Under the pieces are notes generated by a model. That model saw only the letters and a list, made by a program, of their open reading frames with translations. It made no database searches and was not told the origin of the DNA. From Streptomyces aurantiacus (GTDB lineage Bacteria > Actinomycetota > Actinomycetes > Streptomycetales > Streptomycetaceae): DNA of 64,000 nucleotides. Positions 24,681 through 31,447 of this stretch are shown here, in pieces (the first letter of the stretch is position 1; every line of letters begins with the position of its first letter). Where the stretch lies: contig NZ_CP114283.1 of the NCBI RefSeq assembly GCF_027107535.1, positions 8,556,001 through 8,620,000 on the forward strand, written 5' to 3'. A program made the translations under genes and the position numbers.

Positions 24681-25346
24681 ATGAAACATCTCTCACTTGA
24701 CCCCCAGCCGAACCACGCGCGGCGCCCGTCCGGGCGCCGCCGAACCGCCGAGGAACCCACGCTGCCCGCGCACCGTCCTTCCCGCCTCCCCGGCCAGGCC
24801 GTCGCCACACCGGAGTCGTCCGAACCGCCGGGGCTGCCGGAGCAGACCCGCCCGGCACCGGGTCCCACCGGCCTGGAGCGGTTCAACGCCCTGCCCGCCG
24901 ACGAGGCCGAGCGCGCCCTCCTCGCCTGCTGCGGCAGCTACCGCTGGGCCCGCCGGGTCGCCGCGCACCGCCCCTACCCCGACCTGGACTCCCTGCTGGC
25001 CGCGGCCGACGAGGCGGCGTTCGACCTGACGCCCGGTGATGTCGCCGAGGCCCTGGCCTGCGAGTCCCTCACCCTCCTCCCGGACGGCGCGTACTCCGCG
25101 GCCCACACCGCCCTGAGCGCGGCCCACGCGGCGTACGAGAGCCGCTTCGGCCACGTCTTCGTGATCTGCCTGGACGACACGGCCCCGGACGAGGCCCTCG
25201 ACCAGGTCCTGGCCGGTATCCGAGCACGATTGACGAACGATCCCGACGAGGAGCGGATCCTGACGGCGGAGGAACTGCGCCGCCTGGCAAGGGGCCGCCT
25301 CGCCCGGTCCTTCAGCCCCGCCGGCAGCGACTGCGCGATCTCTTAG
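24681..25346 (+). CDS. OHCU decarboxylase-like protein lacking the catalytic histidine motif
   Basis: 221 aa from ATG 24681. The first 70 residues are Pro/Arg-rich and disordered-looking. The rest matches the OHCU decarboxylase fold: LERFNALPADEAERALLACCGSYRWARRVAAHRPYPDLDSLLAAAD, then AAHAAYESRFGHVFVICLDD and IRARLTNDPDEERILTAEELRRLARGRL. In active enzymes a histidine-containing block (HPxIG-like) follows the first region. Here the corresponding place reads EALACESLTLLPDG, with no histidine. No urate-pathway gene lies nearby. A non-catalytic or repurposed role is likely; annotation as a ureide enzyme would be unsafe. Confidence 0.75.
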   Translation: MKHLSLDPQPNHARRPSGRRRTAEEPTLPAHRPSRLPGQAVATPESSEPPGLPEQTRPAPGPTGLERFNALPADEAERALLACCGSYRWARRVAAHRPYPDLDSLLAAADEAAFDLTPGDVAEALACESLTLLPDGAYSAAHTALSAAHAAYESRFGHVFVICLDDTAPDEALDQVLAGIRARLTNDPDEERILTAEELRRLARGRLARSFSPAGSDCAIS

Positions 25347-25376
25347 GGTCGCGGGGCCGTGACCGGCCCCGCGACC
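25347..25376 (+). terminator. Terminator after the OHCU-like gene
   Basis: A perfect 13-bp stem GGTCGCGGGGCCG/CGGCCCCGCGACC (25347-25359 with 25364-25376) with a TGAC loop begins directly after the stop codon. It separates this gene from sdhC. Confidence 0.85.
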
Positions 25377-25594
25377 GCGTGTCCGGCACCGGAGCGGCGA
25401 TCCCGCCCTCCGCGGCCCGCCCGTAATAGCCCGTACGAGCCTGTTTGCCTGCCAGTTCGATCACATCGGTAGGCCCGCCGTAAACGTTCCGACAACACGT
25501 CGCTACGATGGCCAGGGCCGGTGGACCGTACCCGGCCGGGCCGACCGACATCGAAGCCGGCAGGCCCCAATCCCCGCTCCCGGAGGGTTCTTCC

Positions 25595-25975
25595 GTGCCG
25601 GCTGGAACGCTGTACCGCGGCCGGGAAGGAATGTGGTCCTGGGTGGCTCATCGAGTCACCGGCGTCCTCATCTTCTTCTTCCTGTTCGTACACGTGCTGG
25701 ACACCGCTCTCGTCCGTGTCTCCCCCGAGGACTACGACAAGGTCGTAGCCACCTACAAGACCCCGATCGTCGCGCTGCTGGAGTACGGCCTCGTCGCCGC
25801 CATCCTCTTCCACGCGCTCAACGGCCTGCGTGTGATCGCCGTCGACTTCTGGTCGAAGGGCCCGCGCTACCAGAAGCAGATGCTCTGGACCGTGGTCGGC
25901 ATCTGGGTCGTGCTGATGATCGGGGCCCTCTACCCCGTACTCGGCCACGCCGCTCGTGAAGTCTTCGGGAGCTGA
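25595..25975 (+). CDS. sdhC: Succinate dehydrogenase cytochrome b556 subunit SdhC
   Basis: 126 aa with three hydrophobic helices. The conserved heme-region elements are WSWVAHRVTGVLIFFFLFVHVLDTAL and AAILFHALNGLRVIAVDF, with histidines placed to ligate heme. It anchors complex II in the membrane and passes electrons to menaquinone. GTG 25595 has GGAGG 8 nt upstream; the frame is open further left but lacks similarity. It is first of four closely packed sdh genes. The 218 bp upstream hold a -10-like TACGAT (25504-25509) but no clear -35. Confidence 0.93.
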   Translation: MPAGTLYRGREGMWSWVAHRVTGVLIFFFLFVHVLDTALVRVSPEDYDKVVATYKTPIVALLEYGLVAAILFHALNGLRVIAVDFWSKGPRYQKQMLWTVVGIWVVLMIGALYPVLGHAAREVFGS

Positions 25976-25980
25976 CGCGA

Positions 25981-26463
25981 ATGTCCACCACTGAGAAGAC
26001 CGCATCCGGCATCGGCCCTGTCGAGGGTGAGTCCCTCTACAGCGTCGACAACCCGGCGCCCCTGATCGAGGCCCCGCGCAAGCGGACGAACAAGACCCCG
26101 AAGTCCACCCGCGGCAACTTCGAGATGGCCGCATGGCTCTTCATGCGCCTGTCCGGTGTCGTCCTCGTCGTCCTCGTCATCGGGCACCTGCTGATCCAGC
26201 TGGTTCTCGACGGCGGCGTCTCCAAGATCGGCTTCGCCTTCGTGGCGGGCCGCTGGGCCTCGCCGTTCTGGCAGACCTGGGACCTGCTGATGCTGTGGCT
26301 GGCGATGCTGCACGGCGCCAACGGCCTGCGCACGGTCATCAACGACTACGCGGAGCGCCCGAACACGCGCCTGTGGCTCAAGGGCCTGCTCTACACCGCC
26401 ACGGTGTTCACCATCCTGCTGGGCACGCTGGTGATCTTCACCTTCGACCCGAACATCCGCTAG
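25981..26463 (+). CDS. sdhD: Succinate dehydrogenase membrane anchor SdhD
   Basis: 160 aa. A polar N-terminus of about 45 residues is followed by three membrane helices: [21 protein letters not shown], a central [24 protein letters not shown] block, and [14 protein letters not shown]. Histidines in the first two helices suit heme and quinone binding. It lies 5 bp after sdhC with a GGGAGC ribosome site. With SdhC it forms the hydrophobic part of complex II. Confidence 0.93.
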   Translation: MSTTEKTASGIGPVEGESLYSVDNPAPLIEAPRKRTNKTPKSTRGNFEMAAWLFMRLSGVVLVVLVIGHLLIQLVLDGGVSKIGFAFVAGRWASPFWQTWDLLMLWLAMLHGANGLRTVINDYAERPNTRLWLKGLLYTATVFTILLGTLVIFTFDPNIR

Positions 26464-26482
26464 GCACGGGGCTGCGAGAATC

Positions 26483-28237
26483 ATGAAGATCCACAAGTAC
26501 GACACCGTCATCGTCGGCGCCGGCGGCGCCGGCATGCGTGCCGCCATCGAGGCGACGAAGCGCAGCCGTACCGCCGTGCTGACGAAGCTCTACCCCACCC
26601 GCTCCCACACGGGCGCAGCGCAGGGCGGCATGGCCGCCGCGCTCGCCAACGTGGAGGAGGACAACTGGGAGTGGCACACCTTCGACACGGTCAAGGGCGG
26701 TGACTACCTGGTCGACCAGGACGCCGCCGAGATCCTGGCGAAGGAGGCCATCGACGCGGTCCTCGACCTGGAGAAGATGGGCCTGCCGTTCAACCGGACC
26801 CCGAACGGCACCATCGACCAGCGCCGTTTCGGCGGTCACTCCCGCAACCACGGCGAGGCGCCGGTCCGTCGGTCCTGCTACGCGGCGGACCGCACCGGCC
26901 ACATGATCCTCCAGACGCTGTACCAGAACTGCGTCAAGGAGGGTGTGGAGTTCTACAACGAGTTCTACGTCCTCGACCAGCTGATCACCGAGGTCGACGG
27001 CGTCAGGAAGTCCGCCGGTGTCGTCGCGTACGAGCTGGCGACCGGCGAGATCCACATCTTCCAGGCGAAGGCCGTGATCTACGCGTCCGGCGGCACCGGC
27101 AAGTTCTTCAAGGTGACGTCCAACGCGCACACGCTGACCGGTGACGGCCAGGCGGCCGTCTACCGTCGCGGGCTGCCGCTGGAGGACATGGAGTTCTTCC
27201 AGTTCCACCCGACCGGCATCTGGCGCATGGGCATCCTGCTGACGGAGGGCGCCCGCGGTGAGGGCGGCATCCTCCGCAACAAGGACGGCGAGCGCTTCAT
27301 GGAGAAGTACGCGCCGGTCATGAAGGACCTCGCGTCCCGTGACGTCGTTTCGCGCTCCATCTACACGGAGATCCGTGAGGGCCGCGGCTGCGGTCCCGAG
27401 GGCGACCACGTCTACCTCGACCTCACGCACCTCCCGCCGGAGCAGCTGGACGCCAAGCTGCCCGACATCACGGAGTTCGCCCGCACCTACCTCGGCATCG
27501 AGCCCTACACGGACCCGATCCCGATCCAGCCCACCGCGCACTACGCGATGGGCGGCATCCCGACGAACGTCGAGGGTGAGGTGCTGTCCGACAACACGAC
27601 GGTCGTGCCGGGCCTGTACGCGGCCGGTGAGGTCGCGTGCGTCTCCGTCCACGGCGCGAACCGGCTGGGCACGAACTCGCTGCTCGACATCAACGTGTTC
27701 GGGAAGCGCGCGGGCATCGCGGCCGCGGAGTACTCCGCCACGACCTCGCACGTCGAACTGCCCGAGGACCCGGCCTCGCTGGTCGTCGGCCAGATCGAGC
27801 GGCTGCGGACGTCCACGGGCAACGAGCGCGTGGCGGACATCCGCCGCGAGCTCCAGGAGACCATGGACGCCAACGTCATGGTGTTCCGCACCGAGCAGAC
27901 GATCAAGACGGCCGTCGAGAAGATCGCCGAGCTGCGCGAGCGCTACCGGAACGTGTCCGTCCAGGACAAGGGCAAACGGTTCAACACGGACCTCCTGGAG
28001 GCCGTCGAACTGGGCAACCTGCTCGACCTGGCCGAGGTCATGGCCGTCTCCGCGCTGGCCCGCAAGGAGTCGCGCGGCGGTCACTACCGCGAGGACTACC
28101 CGAACCGCGACGACGTCAACTTCATGCGCCACACCATGGCGTACCGCGAGGTCGGCGACGACGGCACCGAGTCGATCCGCCTCGACTACAAGCCGGTCGT
28201 CCAGACCCGCTACCAGCCGATGGAGCGTAAGTACTGA
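26483..28237 (+). CDS. sdhA: Succinate dehydrogenase flavoprotein SdhA
   Basis: 584 aa, the usual length. FAD-binding motif [16 protein letters not shown] at the N-terminus; [15 protein letters not shown] carries the histidine used for covalent flavin attachment. Active-site elements include [12 protein letters not shown], the HYAMGG block and [18 protein letters not shown]. It oxidises succinate to fumarate at the cytoplasmic face. It lies 19 bp after sdhD and overlaps sdhB by one base (TGATG), so SdhA and SdhB are coupled. Confidence 0.97.
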   Translation: MKIHKYDTVIVGAGGAGMRAAIEATKRSRTAVLTKLYPTRSHTGAAQGGMAAALANVEEDNWEWHTFDTVKGGDYLVDQDAAEILAKEAIDAVLDLEKMGLPFNRTPNGTIDQRRFGGHSRNHGEAPVRRSCYAADRTGHMILQTLYQNCVKEGVEFYNEFYVLDQLITEVDGVRKSAGVVAYELATGEIHIFQAKAVIYASGGTGKFFKVTSNAHTLTGDGQAAVYRRGLPLEDMEFFQFHPTGIWRMGILLTEGARGEGGILRNKDGERFMEKYAPVMKDLASRDVVSRSIYTEIREGRGCGPEGDHVYLDLTHLPPEQLDAKLPDITEFARTYLGIEPYTDPIPIQPTAHYAMGGIPTNVEGEVLSDNTTVVPGLYAAGEVACVSVHGANRLGTNSLLDINVFGKRAGIAAAEYSATTSHVELPEDPASLVVGQIERLRTSTGNERVADIRRELQETMDANVMVFRTEQTIKTAVEKIAELRERYRNVSVQDKGKRFNTDLLEAVELGNLLDLAEVMAVSALARKESRGGHYREDYPNRDDVNFMRHTMAYREVGDDGTESIRLDYKPVVQTRYQPMERKY

Positions 28238-29016
28238 TGGCTACCCCCACCCTGGACAAGACGGACGGCGCCGGCAAGCCGGAGGCCGGCTTCGCCGACT
28301 CGCCGTACATCACGGCCACGTTCCGCATCCGCCGCTTCAACTCGGAGGTCTCGGGCGAGGCGACCTGGGAGGATTTCCAGCTGGAGATCGACCCCAAGGA
28401 GCGGGTCCTCGACGCCCTGCACAAGATCAAGTGGGACCAGGACGGCACACTGACGTTCCGCCGGTCCTGCGCGCACGGCATCTGCGGCTCGGACGCCATG
28501 CGGATCAACGGCAAGAACCGGCTCGCCTGCAAGACGCTGATCAAGGACCTGAGCCCCGAGAAGCCCATCACGGTCGAGCCCATCAAGGGCCTGACGGTCC
28601 TGAAGGACCTCGTCGTGGACATGGAGCCGTTCTTCCAGGCGTACCGCGACGTGATGCCGTTCCTGATCACGAAGGAGACGAACGAGCCGACGCGCGAGCG
28701 TCTGCAGACCGCCGAGGACCGTGAGCGCTTCGACGACACGACGAAGTGCATCCTCTGCGCCGCCTGCACGTCCTCGTGCCCGGTGTTCTGGAACGACGGC
28801 CAGTACTTCGGCCCGGCCGCCATCGTGAACGCCCACCGCTTCATCTTCGACTCGCGTGACGAGGCCGGGGAGCAGCGCCTGGAGATCCTCAACGACAAGG
28901 ACGGCGTGTGGCGCTGCCGCACGACGTTCAACTGCACGGACGCCTGCCCTCGCGGTATCGAGGTCACGAAGGCGATCCAGGAGGTGAAGCGGGCGCTGAT
29001 CACGCGCCGCTTCTGA
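28237..29016 (+). CDS. sdhB: Succinate dehydrogenase iron-sulfur protein SdhB
   Basis: 259 aa. All three cluster motifs are present: [2Fe-2S] in RRSCAHGICGSDAM…LAC, [4Fe-4S] in CILCAACTSSCP, and [3Fe-4S] in CRTTFNCTDACPRGIE. It carries electrons from the SdhA flavin to the membrane quinone site. It is last in the operon and is followed after 23 bp by a strong hairpin. Confidence 0.97.
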   Translation: MATPTLDKTDGAGKPEAGFADSPYITATFRIRRFNSEVSGEATWEDFQLEIDPKERVLDALHKIKWDQDGTLTFRRSCAHGICGSDAMRINGKNRLACKTLIKDLSPEKPITVEPIKGLTVLKDLVVDMEPFFQAYRDVMPFLITKETNEPTRERLQTAEDRERFDDTTKCILCAACTSSCPVFWNDGQYFGPAAIVNAHRFIFDSRDEAGEQRLEILNDKDGVWRCRTTFNCTDACPRGIEVTKAIQEVKRALITRRF

Positions 29017-29039
29017 GATCTCCCTCTGCAGGACACTGT

Positions 29040-29076
29040 GGGCCCCGTTTCCCGGTTTCGTACCGGGGCGGGGCCC
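29040..29076 (+). terminator. Terminator of the sdh operon
   Basis: GGGCCCCG/CGGGGCCC (29040-29047 with 29069-29076), with an inner CCCGG/CCGGG pairing, lies 23 bp after the sdhB stop and is followed by TCTGCC. Confidence 0.8.
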
Positions 29077-29165
29077 TCTGCCGTCTCATCCCTGCCCCGG
29101 CGCCACACGGGTGACTGCCAGGCCGCCTCCCCCGGTGCCCCCTCCCCGCGACCTAATCTGACGAC

Positions 29166-29576
29166 ATGTCAGACAAAGAGTCGTACGAACTGCTCGGCTT
29201 CGACAACGTCCTCTTCCCCGTGGGCGACCTCGACGAGGCCGTGGACTTCTACCGGCGGGCCGGTTTCGCTCTCGGGTTCCGGCTCGACGAGGCCGGGATC
29301 GCCATCCTGAAGGTCGGCAAGGAGACACCCGGGGTGCTGCTGCGCCTTGAGGAAGGGCTCGGACACCGGCCGCCACCGTGGGGATCGCCCCGGGTGTGGC
29401 TGGAGGTGCGGGACGCCAGGAGTACGGCCGACACCCTCAGGGCCGCGGACGTCCAGCCCCTCGACGCACCCCTGTCCGTGTCCACCGGCTGGACCGTCGA
29501 GTTCGCCGATCCCTGGGGGAACGTCATCGGCTTCACGGACTACAGCAAGCGGCCGGAGCTGGCCCGCGTCGGCTGA
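29166..29576 (+). CDS. VOC (glyoxalase/bleomycin-resistance fold) protein
   Basis: 136 aa, two beta-alpha-beta-beta-beta units. The first has NVLFPVGDLDEAVDFYRRAGFALGFRL and the second has RVWLEVRDARSTADTLRAADV. VEFADPWGNVIGFTDYSKRP closes the family signature. Such proteins are metal-dependent isomerases or dioxygenases, or small-molecule binding proteins; the substrate is unknown. ATG 29166 is preceded by TAATCT and 6 nt, without a ribosome site, so the mRNA may be leaderless. It is monocistronic. Confidence 0.85.
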   Translation: MSDKESYELLGFDNVLFPVGDLDEAVDFYRRAGFALGFRLDEAGIAILKVGKETPGVLLRLEEGLGHRPPPWGSPRVWLEVRDARSTADTLRAADVQPLDAPLSVSTGWTVEFADPWGNVIGFTDYSKRPELARVG

Positions 29577-29642
29577 ACCGTCCGCCGGCGCCCCTCACCC
29601 TCCCCTGAGCCGCACGTCACACAAGAGCGTGCGGACTCCGAC

Positions 29643-29703
29643 TTGAACGTGTTCAAAAACAGGTCTACATTCTTCCTCGACAGCGCGTTTTGAACGCGTT
29701 CAA
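29643..29703 (+). promoter_or_regulatory. Promoter with two palindromic operators (TTGAACGYGTTCAA)
   Basis: TTGAAC (29643-29648), a 17-bp spacer and TACATT (29666-29671) make a well-spaced -35/-10 promoter. The -35 is the left arm of palindrome TTGAACGTGTTCAA (29643-29656). A second palindrome, TTGAACGCGTTCAA (29690-29703), lies about 12 bp past the expected transcription start. Centres are 47 bp apart. The operon it drives ends with a TetR gene, the natural candidate to bind both. Confidence 0.8.
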
Positions 29704-29725
29704 GAAGTTGGGAAGGGGTGGGGAC

Positions 29726-30133
29726 ATGGACCTCACGGTCGTCGCTTACGTCATCTATCTGCTGGTCAGCGTGGCGCTGACGGTCTGGGTGGCACGGACG
29801 CTCAGCCACAACGGGCGGATCTTCCTGTCGGACGTACTGCACGGGAACGAGAAGCTCGCGGACGCCGTCAACCACCTTCTGGTGGTGGGCTTCTACCTGG
29901 TGAACCTCGGCTTCGTGGCGCTCTACCTGAACCAGGACGACGAGATCGCCGACGCCCGCGGGGTGTTCGAGGCCCTGTCGACGAAGCTCGGTGTGGTGCT
30001 CCTCGTGCTGGGCGCCATGCACCTGGGGAACGTGTACGTGCTCAACAAGATCCGGCGCCGGGGCATCATGGAGCGCGAGCAGCTGCCGCCCGTGCCGCCG
30101 CAGGGCTGGGTCGCCCCGACGGCCGGGGCGTGA
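29726..30133 (+). CDS. Small membrane protein, first gene of the TetR-controlled operon
   Basis: 135 aa from ATG 29726, with GGAAGGGGTGGGG upstream. Three hydrophobic helices: VVAYVIYLLVSVALTVWVA, VNHLLVVGFYLVNLGFVALYL, and LGVVLLVLGAMHLGNVYVL. The segment between helices 1 and 2 (LSHNGRIFLSDVLHGNEKLADAVN) is polar and conserved-looking. Function unknown. Its stop overlaps the GTG of the DCC-family gene (GTGA), so the two are coupled and may cooperate in the membrane. Confidence 0.75.
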   Translation: MDLTVVAYVIYLLVSVALTVWVARTLSHNGRIFLSDVLHGNEKLADAVNHLLVVGFYLVNLGFVALYLNQDDEIADARGVFEALSTKLGVVLLVLGAMHLGNVYVLNKIRRRGIMEREQLPPVPPQGWVAPTAGA

Positions 30134-30651
30134 CCCCGATGGCCACCGCCGCCGGCCCGGACCGGGACGCCACGCGCGTCCCGGTCCGCGGGCTCACCGT
30201 CCTGTACGACGCACAGTGCTCCCTCTGCTCCTTCCTGCGCGACTGGCTCGTCTGGCAGCGGCAGTTGGTGCGCCTGGAGCTGGTGGCCGCCGGGTCGACG
30301 GAGGCGAAACGCCGCTTCCCCGGGCTCGACCACGCCGCGACCCTCGACGAGATCACCGTGGTCGGGGATTCGGGCCAGGTCTACCGGGGCAGCGCCGCCT
30401 GGGTCGTCACCCTGTGGGCGCTCGCCGACCACCGCCCGATGTCCTACCGGCTCAGCACCCCGGCCGGGGCCCGGCTGGCACGGGGCGCGGTGCTCGCCGC
30501 CGCCAAGTGGCGCGAGGGGCAACGGGCCCGCTGGGAGGGCAAGTGGGGCGGCCGTACGTACGTCGCAGCCGACGGGTGGACGTACGACCAGGCCGTGGGC
30601 TGGACCTACGATCCGCCCGCCTGCGACAGCGGCACCTGCCCGCCTCGTTAG
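30130..30651 (+). CDS. DCC-family (DUF393) thiol-disulfide oxidoreductase-like protein
   Basis: 173 aa. The family signature VLYDAQCSLCSFLRDWLVWQ (residues about 23-42) has a CxxC pair as in thioredoxin-like DCC proteins. Later, VVGDSGQVYRGSAAWVVTLWAL and the C-terminal PACDSGTCPPR add another cysteine pair. It starts at GTG 30130, or possibly ATG 30139. DCC proteins are often encoded beside small membrane proteins, as here. A redox role is expected from the family; the partner is unknown. Confidence 0.82.
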   Translation: MTPMATAAGPDRDATRVPVRGLTVLYDAQCSLCSFLRDWLVWQRQLVRLELVAAGSTEAKRRFPGLDHAATLDEITVVGDSGQVYRGSAAWVVTLWALADHRPMSYRLSTPAGARLARGAVLAAAKWREGQRARWEGKWGGRTYVAADGWTYDQAVGWTYDPPACDSGTCPPR

Positions 30652-30661
30652 GCTCTGTCCC

Positions 30662-31435
30662 GTGCCAGCAACGAATGACAGCGCCCCCGGCCCGGACGGT
30701 CCCGCGGAGCCCGAGGTCCCCGGCCCCGCGCGGACGCCCGCCAAGAGCGAGCAGACCCGGGCCCTGATCCTGGAGACGGCGATGCGCCTGTTCCAGGAGC
30801 GGGGTTACGAGAAGACGACGATGCGGGCCATCGCCAAGGAGGCCGGGGTCTCCGTCGGCAACGCGTACTACTACTTCGCCGGCAAGGAACACCTGATCCA
30901 GGGCTTCTACGACCGGCTCGCGGCCGAGCACCGGATCGCGGTCCGTGAGGTCCTGGAGCAGGAGAAGGACCTGGAGGCGCGGATCGCCGGAGTCCTGAAG
31001 ACATGGCTGGACGTGGCGAAGCCGTACCACGAGTTCGCGGTGCAGTTCTTCAAGAACGCCGCCGATCCGGACAGCCCGCTCAGCCCGTTCTCGGCCGAGT
31101 CGGAGCACGCGCGCGAGGAGGCCATCGGGGTCTGCCGGGAGGTGCTCAGCGGCTCGAAGGCGAAGGTGCCGGAGGAACTGCGTGAGGTCCTTCCCGAGTT
31201 GCTGTGGCTCTCCCAGATGGGTCTGGTCCTGTACTGGATCTTCGACCGCACGGAGGGCCGCGAGCGCAGCTACCGCCTCGCCGAGCGCGGCGCCCGCCTC
31301 ACCTCGCTCGGCGTGACCCTGGCCCGTTTCCGAGTTCTGCGGCCCCTGGTCCGCGAGGTGCACGAACTGTTCACGGACTTCCTGCCGGGGATGACGAACG
31401 CACTGCCCGACCCCGGCAGGAAATCCGCGAGGTAG
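30662..31435 (+). CDS. TetR-family regulator
   Basis: 257 aa. After a Pro-rich N-terminus comes the helix-turn-helix: QTRALILETAMRLFQERGYEKTTMRAIAKEAGVSVGNAYYYFAGKEHLIQGF. The C-terminal domain is large and helical. It lies 10 bp after the DCC gene. TAGGCT overlaps that gene's stop and ends 7 nt before GTG 30662, so it may also be expressed from its own promoter as a leaderless mRNA. It probably represses the operon through the TTGAACGYGTTCAA sites 1 kb upstream. Confidence 0.9.
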   Translation: MPATNDSAPGPDGPAEPEVPGPARTPAKSEQTRALILETAMRLFQERGYEKTTMRAIAKEAGVSVGNAYYYFAGKEHLIQGFYDRLAAEHRIAVREVLEQEKDLEARIAGVLKTWLDVAKPYHEFAVQFFKNAADPDSPLSPFSAESEHAREEAIGVCREVLSGSKAKVPEELREVLPELLWLSQMGLVLYWIFDRTEGRERSYRLAERGARLTSLGVTLARFRVLRPLVREVHELFTDFLPGMTNALPDPGRKSAR

Positions 31436-31444
31436 CGCCTCGCG
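31426..31444. terminator. Short hairpin between convergent TetR and MMPL genes
   Basis: CGCGAGG/CCTCGCG (31426-31432 with 31438-31444) spans the TetR stop codon. The two convergent genes are only 12 bp apart, so this 7-bp stem may serve both. Confidence 0.5.
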
Positions 31445-31447
31445 CGG

